From NCBI RefSeq assembly GCF_036850765.1, contig NC_089496.1, positions 105,049,767 to 105,113,766 on the forward strand: a DNA stretch of 64,000 nt, written 5' to 3'. How positions within the stretch are numbered: position 1 is the stretch's first letter; every line of letters begins with the position of its first letter. This DNA comes from Saccopteryx bilineata. Lineage: Eukaryota; Chordata; Mammalia; Chiroptera; Emballonuridae. The notes beneath the pieces were generated by a model that worked only from the letters and a program-made list of their open reading frames with translations, searched no databases and was not told where the DNA came from. The position numbers were made by a program, and so were the translations under genes. This document shows, in pieces, positions 34,065 through 43,479 of this stretch.

Positions 34065-35065
34065 GCATCATCAGTTGATTTTGGCCTGGGATGAAGGGTC
34101 TGTTTGAACAACTACTCCATGTACACTTGAAAAGATCGTGTGTTCTACAGTTGTTCTGTAGAGCGATCTAGAAATGTCAGGTCAAGTTGTTAGTGTTATT
34201 CAAGTCTTCCATGCCCTTCCCGGTTTGCTGGCCACTTCCCTATCATTTTCTGAGAGAGGAATGGCAAAATCTGCAAGTAGGATTGTGGGCTTGTTTATTC
34301 TTCCCTTTCATTTCTGTTCATTTTTGCTGCGTGGAATTCAAAAGTTCTATTATGAGGTGTGTCAGGTCGTGATGGATTATCCACCTTATCATTGTGAAAT
34401 GATTCTCATGTTCTCCGTAGAATTCTTGTCTACTTTGGCTGATTCTTATACTTACTGTTTCCGTGGCATATCTTTTCTGTCTGCATTTTAAAGACTTACA
34501 TTCTTTCTTTTTTTTTTTTTTTTTTTTATAGATTTTGTTCATTCATTTTAGAGAGGGAAGGAGAGAGAGAGAAGGGGGGAGAAGCAGGAAGCATCAACTC
34601 CCATATGTGCCTTGGCTAGGCAAGCCCAAGGTTTCGAACTGGCGACCTCAGCGTTCCAGGTTGATGCTTTATCCACTGCGCCACCACAGGTCAGGCCAAG
34701 ACTTAAATTCCATTTCTAGTAGCATGATCTTGGATCTTGCTTTTTTATTCAGATTGACAATCTTGGATAATCCTTGTAATCAGCTGATTTTAGAGACAGA
34801 TGTATTAAAATCTCCCACATTATTGTTGACTTGTCAGACAGACCTCAGCCCTGGGGTTGAGCTGGTGGGCTCTCTGTCTCAGCTCCAGGGGTGGTGGCTT
34901 CTCCTTATATCAGTTATTTCTATCGTCTTTGAAGTTCTTTTACTTCTTTGCGGGTCTCTTGTAAGTCTAATCCCCTTTTATAGTTAAAGCTTCTTTACGT
35001 TAACCTCTCACTGTTGAAATTACCATATGATTTCTCTCCTGTTATACTCAGATTGGTTTGGAAAT
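34065..35065 (-). mobile_element. Old L1 endonuclease region, antisense, split by a SINE
   Basis: 34065-34500 (ttcgtttgcatcatcagttg, atgtacacttgaaaagatcg, attcaagtcttccatgccct) and 34706-35065 (cagatgtattaaaatctccc, ttattgttgacttgtcagac, gaaattaccatatgatttct) resemble the antisense endonuclease-coding region of ancient L1. Frames are broken. A type-B SINE lies between. Confidence 0.6.
34504..34697 (-). mobile_element. Bat tRNA-SINE, type B, antisense
   Basis: A T17 tract, then attcattttagagaggg, the GA-rich stretch, catcaactcccatatgtgcc, ggtttcgaactggcgacctc and ccactgcgccaccacaggtc, a full type-B copy on the minus strand. Flanks aagacttacattc (34491-34503) and aagacttaaattc (34698-34710) form a 13-bp duplication with one mismatch. 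Confidence 0.93.
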
Positions 35066-35400
35066 TTTCTTAGACAATTAATCTCTGATCGCGGTAAAAC
35101 AGACCCGTGGGAATTTGAGAATAGAAGAGAAAAATAGCAAGAACACGGAATGAAAGGGAAACAAGGAATCAGCATCTTTGTTTCTTAAGAAAGTCACTGT
35201 CCCTGCATTCAGGTTGTCACAGGACACTGTTAGCCACTTATTGAGTTCAGCTGAAACCGAGACAACGGCCAGCTGAAGCCGGGGGCTGGGTGCCGCCCCC
35301 GGTTCTCTGTATCTCTTTCCAGGCTGCCAGTCTTATTCCCAAATTTCTGGTTCTTGGGCCTCAGCCCCACATTATCGGTCTTCTCTTGGAAACTTGAAAG
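35066..35400. other. No gene seen
   Basis: Unassigned sequence between an old L1 and a MIR. No open frame with a domain. Confidence 0.4.
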
Positions 35401-35404
35401 TGGA

Positions 35405-35595
35405 ATGCAAATCTGTGGTCTCGGTTCAAGTCTTAACTCTGCCACTTCCTCCCTGCGTGGCTGTGGCCTCACTTCTCCACCCATCCGTACAAGGGGAAAA
35501 GCGTGCCGACCTCACAGAGCCTCCCTGACGGCGACATGATCTGATATGTAGAGGCCTTAGGATGTTGTAGGCTCATGGCGAGCTCTAAATACAGG
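35405..35595 (+). mobile_element. MIR SINE
   Basis: tctcggttcaagtcttaact, ctgccacttcctccctgcgt and ctcacttctccacccatccg match the MIR order, with heavy divergence. Confidence 0.6.
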
Positions 35596-36477
35596 TGCCG
35601 GTTTGATTGCTGGACATTTTTATCTAAAATCTGCAAGTGTCATATTTACCTTCCTTGAACTTGCATTGTGTTTGATTAATGGCCCCAGTCATTCGGGCCT
35701 AAAAATACAGCATCTGCTTTCTGTCTCTGTCCTCCTGATCCGATTAGCTGTGAGCCAGAACATTCTTTTCAGCATCTCTCCCATGTCTCCTTCCTTCCCA
35801 TTCCCTCCTTCACCAAACCTGGCTTATTCCTGATCTGTTTCAGTCGATATACACTGGTCACTCATCTATAATTCCCCTCTACAGAATGTGAATGACACCG
35901 GCATTTTGCAGGATGCAGGGACGTCACTCTTTCTTCAGTAATGCTGTACATAATTCTCTAATTCTCTTCCTCAGTCTTCTACTCCAAGTTAAACTTCTGC
36001 TGCTCTTTGCTTCTTTTCCTTTTCTGAAGTGATTTCTTCTTTCTTTCTAACCTGGCTGGAAAGTCCTCTCCCCAGTCCGCCCCCCAGCTCCTGTCGCTTC
36101 CTGTTCCTGCCCCGTTCGGTCATCTTCGGCCCCAGCCTACCGCTCTCCTGATCAGGGGAATGATTGCTCACTGGCTTGTCATTTATTTCTCTGTCTTCCG
36201 CAGGGCCTCGCCCACTGTAGATGTGCTATACAAATTAAGTCCAATTAATATTTTCTCTACAGCACATTGGTTCTAACCATTGGATTGAAACAACCTGTTT
36301 TTCTCAGTATTTATTAGTAATTTAATAATTTTATCTGCTATTCTCCAAGCAATAGCCCTTGCTGAAGGTTTTGGAAGAAAATAGAAGAAAATGTAAAGTT
36401 GGGAAAAGTGTACCTGTTTTTCTTTTTCCCCTGTGCAAATTAAGAAAAGTTAGCCAACATTCGAAGCTTTTAGTCTT

Positions 36478-36665
36478 TTTTTTTAAATTTTATTTTATTT
36501 ATTCATTTTAGAGAGGAGAGAGAGAGAGGGAGAGAGAGAGAGAGACAGGGGAGAGGAGCTGGAAGCATCAACTCCCATATGTGCCTTGACCAGGCAAGCC
36601 CAGGGTTTCGAACCGGCGACCTCAGCATTTCCAGGTCGACGCTTTATACACTGCGCCACCACAGG
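36478..36665 (-). mobile_element. Bat tRNA-SINE, type B, antisense
   Basis: Full type-B copy on the minus strand with B box GGTTCGAAACCC, GA-rich stretch and T-rich tail. Perfect 17-bp target duplication tcgaagcttttagtctt at 36461-36477 and 36666-36682. Little diverged from the other B copies, so young. Confidence 0.95.
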
Positions 36666-36689
36666 TCGAAGCTTTTAGTCTTAATCACA

Positions 36690-37965
36690 GAATATCAAAG
36701 TCTCGGCAGGTTGCATCTGTTTACTGGAATTAGGCTTTTAAAGGCAAAATCTGAGAGTTCCTGATGTAGGTGCAGATTTTAAAAAACAATGGAAAAGGTG
36801 GGGTTGATAATTGCCAGAAAACGCATTTAAAGTTATGAAACAAAATTAAATGGTATCAAAAAAATTTGGACTTGTGGCAGCAGTGTCCCCTGAGTTCCTG
36901 AAGAGACTTTAGGAAAATTGCATCTAGAGGCCTTTATATTTGTTTCCAGTAATCCCTCTACTTAAGGGCGTTTTACATCGAGAAAGTTACCATTTGTAAA
37001 TATGAAGATCATCATTTCTAAGTGAGAAGCAGTTCTAGTGTCGTGAGCAATATCACTGTAGACAGAAGAAGCCGACCCCTGCTGGTTGTGAGTGCATCCC
37101 CATTACAAGTGTTCCTGGTCACCGTTTTAGAACAGACAGGCCTGGAGTAAGTCCCGTCTCTATCAGGCCCTGGAAGCGAGTCTGAGTCCCCTGATCATGT
37201 TGATTTCACCTTCTTACCGGGACAGGAAGGTACCCATGATGATTTTGATGAATAAAATAGCATCAGATAATTTCCAAATCAAGTTTTCTTAGAGGCTTAT
37301 AGATTTTCATAGGGCAGTCTAAATTTGGGGTATTATCTTATAAATCCAGATCAGACTCGGGCTTCTGTGCTCAGTACCAACTATGGTGCTGACTGCTGAT
37401 TTTAGAAGTCTTTAAGTTATATTGAGATTCCATCAAAAAATGGGTGCTCCAGTCAGAATCTCGACAAGTTGCGCCTGTTTATTGGACCAAGGCCAGTGTC
37501 CTTGGTGCTGTGAGGTGGCTGGAGCACCTGCCTTCATTGGAGGAAGAGACCGAAAGCCAGCGGAGGGGAGAGAAAGCGGCCAGACTCCCGGCCAGAGTCT
37601 TTCATGCACAGCCTTATGTGAATTACCATTGAATTTTGTACCTATGTACATTAGAGTTATGGATGTGAATGGTAAGATTTTTTATTTTTATTTTTAGGAA
37701 AGCCTTTTTAAAACCTTGATGACCAAGGATGAAAAGACTTCTCTAGCAGGCATTTGGATTTTTGAAGTAGGGATACATGCAATTCAAGCAAAGAAGTTGT
37801 CAGGGTGGCTTTTGAATGATAACCTGAGCTTATGAAACAGGTGAAATGAGTCACATCTGCGTGAATGAAAACTTACAGAAGCTTATGAAGTGCAGTCTGA
37901 TTGCCAGGGCTCTTCGGCGAGTGGCTCTCCTACAGGAGATGTTTGGGTTCCAGGACTCTGATGTT
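36690..37965. other. No gene seen; unassigned sequence
   Basis: No recognised gene or clear repeat. Short overlapping frames at 37422-37697 on both strands have no domain. Confidence 0.45.
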
Positions 37966-38023
37966 CAACTTTGTCCTGTGACAGTTTCATCAGTCAACTG
38001 CATAGGATGAGAAGGTCATTGTT

Positions 38024-38591
38024 GGCCAACAGATATATGAAAAGATGCTCATTTTCTTTAGTTATTAGAGAAATGCAAATCAAAACTGCAATGAGATACT
38101 ACCTCACACCTGTTCGATTAGCTATTATTAGCAAGACAGGTAATAGCAAATGTTGGAGAGGCTGTGGAGAAAAAGGAACCCTCATCCACTGTTGGTGGGA
38201 ATGTAAAGTAGTACAACCATTATGGAAGAAAGTATGGTGGTTCCTCAAAAAACTGAAAATAGAACTACCTTATGACCCAGCAATCCCTCTACTGGGTATA
38301 TACCCCAAAAACTCAGAAACATTGATACGTAAAGACTCATGCAGCCCCATGTTTATTGCAGCATTGTTCACAGTGGCCAGGACATGGAAACAACCAAAAA
38401 GCCCATCAATAGATGACTGGATAAAGAAGATGTGGCACATATACACTATGGAATACTACTCAGCCATAAGAAATGATGACATCGGGTCATTTACAGCAAA
38501 ATGGTGGGATCTTGATAACATGATACGAAGCGAAATAAGTAAATCAGAAAAAAACAGGAACTGCATTATTCCATACGTAGGTGGGACATAA
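38024..38591 (+). pseudogene. L1 ORF2 C-terminal fragment, copy 3
   Basis: In-frame ORF2 end without stops up to the natural terminator at 38589-38591. It carries the C-terminal cysteine motif C-x3-C-x7-H-x4-C ([18 protein letters not shown]) and the conserved [10 protein letters not shown] and [13 protein letters not shown] segments. The reading frame is also open upstream to an ATG at 37971, but those first 18 residues come from flanking genomic DNA across the insertion junction, so the apparent start has no meaning. Confidence 0.93.
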
Positions 38592-38799
38592 AAGTGAAAC
38601 TAAGAGGAGAGGGAAAGAGGGAGGGGAGGGGCACAAAGAAAACTAGATAGAAGGTGACAGAGGACAATCTGACTCTGGGTGATGGGTATGCAACATAATT
38701 GAATGACAAGATAACCTGGACTTGTTATCTTTGAATATATGTATCCTGATTTATTGATGTCGCCCCATTAAAAAAATAAAATTAAAAAACAAACAAAAA
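38024..38799 (+). mobile_element. 5'-truncated young L1, copy 3
   Basis: Only the last ~190 codons of ORF2, the 3'UTR and a mixed A-rich tail are present, on the plus strand. The perfect 14-bp target duplication agaaggtcattgtt lies at 38010-38023 and 38800-38813. Truncation at the 5' end is the usual outcome of incomplete reverse transcription. The 3'UTR has a G-rich polypurine stretch at about 38605-38635. Confidence 0.95.
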
Positions 38800-38837
38800 A
38801 GAAGGTCATTGTTTCATAGCACTTTATCAATTTCTTT

Positions 38838-39212
38838 TCTTTTTTTTTTTTTGTATTTTTTCAAAGTTAGAAGCAGAGAGGCAGTCAGACAGACTCCTGC
38901 ATGCACCCGACAGGGATCCACCCAGTATGCCCACCAGGGGGCGATGCTCTGCCCATCTGGGGTGTTGCTCTGTTGTGGCTGGAGGCATTCTAGTGTCTGA
39001 GGTGGAGGTCATGGAGCCGTCCTCAGTGCCTGGGCCAACTTTGTTCCAATGGAACTCTGGCTGCAGGAGGGGAAGAGAGAGATAGAGAGGAAGGAGAGTG
39101 GGACAGGTGGAGAAGCAGATGGGCGCTTCTCCTGTGTGCCCTGGCGGGAAATTAAACCTGGGACTTCTACACACCAGGCCGTCACTCTACTGCTGAGCCA
39201 ACTGGCCAGGGC
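38838..39212 (-). mobile_element. Bat tRNA-SINE, type A, antisense
   Basis: T-rich tail, complete type-A body and tRNA-like head ending ccaactggccagggct. It has one internal unit with GCCCACCAGGGGGCGA at 38929-38944, a near-consensus CTCF core. It lies directly beside a type-B SINE; a shared direct repeat flanks the pair. Confidence 0.88.
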
Positions 39213-39227
39213 TGGAATGTTTCTTTC

Positions 39228-39288
39228 TTTTTTTTATTCATTTTAGAGAAGAGAGGGAGAGGGAGAGGGAGAGGGAGAGAGAGAGGGA

Positions 39289-39332
<44 letters not shown>

Positions 39333-39460
39333 AGAAGGGGGGAGGATCAGGAAGCATCAATTCCCATGTGTGCCTTGACCAGGCAGGCCCAGGGCTTTGA
39401 ACTGGTGACTTCAGCATTTCCAGGTCAATGCTTTATCCACTATGCCACCACAGGTCAGGC
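39228..39460 (-). mobile_element. Bat tRNA-SINE, type B, antisense, with expanded GA tract
   Basis: Antisense type-B SINE: attcattttagagaa, a long (GA)n/(GAGGGA)n run at 39243-39330, catcaattcccatgtgtgcc, and ccactatgccaccacaggtc. The direct repeat tcaatttcttt at 38827-38837 and 39462-39472 flanks this SINE together with the type-A SINE to its left, suggesting that the B copy came first and A then entered its tail, or that the two moved together. Confidence 0.85.
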
Positions 39461-39474
39461 TTCAATTTCTTTAT

Positions 39475-39960
39475 TGGCCCATTCACCACTGAGCTGGGTA
39501 CTGGAGATATAGAGATGGGTAAATTGTGACCTTGGGCTGCAGGGACTCCTGTCTAGTGGAGAGGACACGTATGGAAACCAATCGCTAGAATCCAGTGCAA
39601 TGAGTATTTAAATGGAGACATGTACCAAGGCTACGAGAGTGTAGAGAAGGGAGGTGGATCAGAGAGGTCTTCCACAGCAGGTGACACGGAAGGAGGTGGC
39701 ATTAAATCAGTGATGCCCTGGAGACGTCTATGAAATGAGTTGAAAATTAAGTAAAGACAGGTAGACTTATAGAAGCCTCTGGAAAGACTAGAGGTTATTG
39801 CTTCATTTTATAAATGAGTAAAGTGACTCAGAGAGAGACGTATCCCAAGTCACAGGGGCAGCCAGCCAGCCAGCCTCAGATCTTTCAGGAGGCCCTTCTT
39901 TCCATAGTCTGTGCTTAGGAATCCAATAAAATAAGACTTTTTTTCTCTCTCTCAGCTGCT
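39475..39960. mobile_element. Possible old LINE/MIR-like remnant
   Basis: tgagctgggtactggagata, ggactcctgtctagtggaga and cattttataaatgagtaaag resemble widespread ancient LINE/SINE text in mammals. Family not assigned. No coding frame. Confidence 0.35.
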
Positions 39961-40059
39961 CCACTTCATTCTCGAGTATGTTTTTTTTTCTTTGTAGAAG
40001 GAAATAATTGAATTCAGTAAGTCATCACTATGGAGAAAAAACAAGAAGAAAACATGTGT

Positions 40060-40510
40060 AGTCTTGGGTCATGTCAGTTTCCTGTTGTTGCTATAGCAAA
40101 TTGCCACAAGCTTAGTGTCTGAAGGTAACTGAAGCTTACTCTTTCCCTGGTTCCGGAGACCAGTCTGAAGTCAGTACCACTGGCCTGGAATCGAGGCATC
40201 TGCAGGGCCCCTTCCTAATGTTCTGCAGTTTTGCCTTTTCTAGCTTTCTGGTGACTCCCGTCATTCCTTGGTATGTGGTCACATCATGCCATTCTCTGCT
40301 TCTGTCTTCACTTCCCTCTTCTGTGTGTGTGGTCCTTCTCTGCTTCTCTCTTATAAAGAGAGTTGTGATGGCATTGGCTCTCCCAGGTAGTGCAGGAGTA
40401 AGCTCATCACCCCAATCGGATCACATCTGCAAAGACCCTTGTTCTAAGTTCACACCCACGGGTTTGGGGATTTGGACGTGTTTATAGCTTTGTGAGCCAC
40501 AGTCGGCCCC
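40060..40510 (-). mobile_element. MLT1-type LTR, antisense
   Basis: tcctgttgttgctatagcaa, ttgccacaagcttagtgtct, gaggcatctgcagggcccct and atctgcaaagacccttgttc follow the antisense MLT1 consensus. Another antisense copy is at 59086-59950 and a sense copy at 30440-31012. Confidence 0.7.
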
Positions 40511-40514
40511 TTGC

Positions 40515-41225
40515 GGGGTGCCTTCGGAGGAGATAGTGTGGGAATGGTGGTGGTAGTGCCGGTTCTGTTCCCCTCTGGCTAGACTTCAACTCATATAAGT
40601 TCATTTCTGGGCCCGTGTCCTCAGAGGGATGGAGCGAGCCTGGATCTCACTCGCAGGAGAGCAGAGATGATGAAGAGTCACTTTGGGAAAGGGCAGCGGG
40701 ACATTAGGGTGGGAAGAGGAGCCTCAAGACAGCAGGGCGGGGTTAGTGAGAGGAAATACTGAAGGTTGATGGATGACATCTGTGAGAGAGGCAGGAGGGT
40801 GGCTGGTGGCCTTGCCGTCACTGCCAAAGTGTCACAATGAGGAAGGGAGGTCGGTGGAGCTGACTCAGGTTCCCATTGCCTGTGATTTCAAGGGGTTTTC
40901 ATCTGACGGGAGCTCGGTTCGTCACCTTAGTCTCAGAGGATAGGGACCGACGCTGGCAACTTTGGGACACTGAGGGAGTTTCAGTGGGAGGATTATGGGA
41001 CCATCACAAAGTTGGGAGAGGAAAAGGATAGTATTTGAGGTATTATCCACAGAGGTCTGTGTGACCATTCAGTAAATGTGCTCACTGAAGAAATGACTCT
41101 GATCCAAAAGTATTATGTAAGTTAGGAAGGACTTCTGTACTAAAGATTAGATATATCATCATTTATTCGACATAGAATATGTAACCAGAGACATAAAAAC
41201 ATACAATTACATATGTAAAACTCTG
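40515..41225. other. No gene seen
   Basis: Unassigned purine-rich sequence without open frames or recognised repeats. Confidence 0.4.
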
Positions 41226-41234
41226 TCACTACAT

Positions 41235-41405
41235 GGCCCTGGCCGGTTCGCTCTGTTGGTTAGAGTGTCGTCCTGAAACCAGGTCGCAGGTTCGATCCCT
41301 GGTCAGGGCACATACGGGAAGCAACTATGAGTTGATGCTTCCTCTCCTCTCCCCATTCTCTCTGTCTCTCCTCACTCTCTAAAATCAATAGAAAAAACCC
41401 CCAAA
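41235..41405 (+). mobile_element. Bat tRNA-SINE, type C
   Basis: tRNA-like head GGCCCTGGCCGGTTCGCTCT with B box GGTTCGATCCC, linker tggtcagggcacatacggga, a short CT-rich body, then aaaatcaatagaaaaaac. Perfect 12-bp target duplication ctgtcactacat at 41223-41234 and 41406-41417. Confidence 0.92.
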
Positions 41406-41955
41406 CTGTCACTACATTTATAAAAACTACCTGTGACTATACATACGTACACATATATATACTTTCTGTGGTTGTTCCTGAAGCCTCAAATCGAGGTCTT
41501 CTGTGCTGCAAGCCGCACTGCTGTTCCTTTCTGTGTATCTGTCTTTCTTCTCCAGGTGGGATGTCTCATCCGCCATGTGCCTGGTGCTGGGTAGGTCCCG
41601 GTGTGCCCTGAAACAGTGATCTGGAACAATCGCCGTGTTGTCCTTCAGACCGCACACCTGGAGGACAATGGGGAAGTGAGAGGTCTTAGATCTTGGCTAA
41701 GGGACATTCCTAAGACCCCTGGTCTTGGTCTAGGGGCCAGCGTGCTGCGGCAGCTGACGCATATTCACGCATTGTATCCAGTTAGGTTAGACTCTTGGCT
41801 GCGGGGAGGTGAACAGTGAGGACCAGCTGTCAGCAGTGTGTAGGCCGCCAGCTAGCATCACCTACATCTCCAGGGTGTTCCATCGGCCAAACTGTATCCG
41901 TGCCGGAAGAGGCACAATTTCAGAACCCAACGGGTCCAGCTTATTCGGCGAAATA

Positions 41956-42552
41956 CAGTGTGTCCGTAAAGTCATGGTGCACTTTTGACCGGTCACAGGA
42001 AAGCAACAAAAGATGATAGAAATGTGAAATCTGCACCAAATAAAAGGAAAAGCCTCCCAGTTTCTGTAGGATGATGTGGCAGCATGTGCGCATGCGCAGA
42101 TGATGATGTAACACCGTGTATACAGCGGAGCAGCCCAGGGCCATGCCAGTCGAGATGTGGACGGTACAGAGGAAAGTTCAGTGTGTTCTGTGGCTCACTA
42201 AATTCGAATCCGTGACCAAAGTGCAACATGAATATCGGCACGTTTATAACGAAGCACCGCCACATAGGAATAACATTACTCGGTGGGATAAGCAGTTGAA
42301 GGAAACCAGCAGTTTGGTGGAGAAACCCCGTTCTGGTAGGCCATCAGTCAGTGACGAGTCTGTAGAGGCTATACGGGATAGCTACCTAAGGAGCCCTAAA
42401 AAATCTGTGCATGAGCCCACATCAAACTGCACTGAATAGGTATGAAACTGGGAGAGTTTTCCTTTTATTTGGTGCAGATTTCACATTTCTATCATCTTTT
42501 GTTGCTTTCCTGTGACCGGTCAAAAGTGCACCATGTCTTTACGGAAACACTG
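41956..42552 (+). mobile_element. Internally deleted Tc1/mariner-type transposon with 109-bp inverted repeats
   Basis: The element starts CAGTG and ends CACTG and is flanked by TA on both sides (41954-41955 and 42553-42554), the Tc1/mariner target. Its terminal inverted repeats, 41956-42064 and 42444-42552, are 109 bp each with about four mismatches. The 379-bp interior carries only the N-terminal part of a transposase. The whole element is 597 bp, about half of what a full transposase would need, so it is a deletion derivative that needed enzyme from another copy. The close match between its two arms suggests limited age. Confidence 0.93.
42143..42439 (+). pseudogene. Mariner-type transposase N-terminal remnant
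   Basis: A frame of ~98 codons from the ATG at 42143 (it stays open upstream to 42116). The residues VQCVLWLTKFESVTKVQHEY, then RNNITRWDKQLKETSS, KPRSGRPSVSDESVEAIR and RSPKKS form a helix-turn-helix DNA-binding region like that of the mariner-type transposases with a GRP linker. The catalytic DDE/DDD domain is missing: the frame stops where the interior joins the right inverted repeat. As it stands it could at most bind DNA; catalysis is impossible. Confidence 0.85.
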
Positions 42553-42699
42553 TATTTAGCGAGATATCACATATCTACGAGTAAGAACACACGTTCTAGA
42601 TGCATGGTCCAGTTTATCCTAACTGCGCTCGCCCTTTCCTGAGCGCCCACCTCAAGTCAGAGGACCTTACATCGCCCCAGTGATTCTTTGGTCTCCCCA

Positions 42700-43115
42700 A
42701 TCACTGTCCCCCAAGGTGAACCAGTCTCCTTGTTGACAGCGTAGATTAGAACAGTTTTGCTTGGTTTTGTGCATTATGTCAGTGGACTTATGTAAACGCA
42801 CCCCTGGTTGTCTGGTGTCCATTGTCACTAACCATGCCTGTGAGCTTCACCCACGTTGCTGGAGCTTGTTCACTCTTTCTGCAGGCTGGCGACCCACAGG
42901 AGAGTGTATCACAGCTTATACATTCTACTGTTCATGGGGAGTCAGTGTTTTACCTTTATGATTGATGACTAGGTACTGTTCATTCTCCTTTTTGGGTAGT
43001 TTCCTGTTTGGGAATGTTACAAAAAAAATGCTACTTTGAACATTCACGCTCATGTCCTTTGGTGAACATCTGCACACATTTCCATTGGGTCTACACCTGG
43101 GAGCGAACTTGCTGC
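42700..43115 (-). mobile_element. Old L1-like fragment, antisense
   Basis: aaatgctactttgaacattc, tcatgtcctttggtgaacat and cattgggtctacacctggga resemble the antisense ORF2 3' region of an ancient L1 or HAL1. No open frame. Confidence 0.55.
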
Positions 43116-43304
43116 CATCGTGTATGACTATGGTCAACCAGTGCAGATGTTCGGGCCTAAAGTTCATGGAGGCATTGATGAGCAACCCACCAGCAACAGT
43201 AAATGGAAAGAAAGCGAAGACAAAGAAACAAGCCTGAAGAACAAATTGAACTCTTTCCTCCTCCCCTCTTATTGCACAGAGTGTGGCATCCCTTTGGTTA
43301 ACAA

Positions 43305-43475
43305 TTTCTGAGCGCTTGTCACATGCCAGGGGCTCAGTATGCCATTGTCCTGGTCAGTTTTCACAACAGCCCTGTGACTCCGGTACTATTTCAAGTCTCC
43401 ACTCTACAGAAGAGAAAGCAGAGGCTGCTAATGACAGAGTCGGGTTCAAACTTGACTGTGAGCTCTTATGTATAC
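43305..43475 (-). mobile_element. MIR SINE, antisense
   Basis: agcgcttgtcacatgccagg, ttttcacaacagccctgtga, ctccactctacagaagagaa and agagtcgggttcaaacttg are in antisense MIR order. Confidence 0.7.
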
Positions 43476-43479
43476 AGTA

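Noticed and set aside
37971..38591. A 206-residue protein starting MSCDSFISQ
   Set aside because: The first 18 residues are flanking DNA upstream of the L1 insertion point at 38024; the remainder is the L1 ORF2 end.
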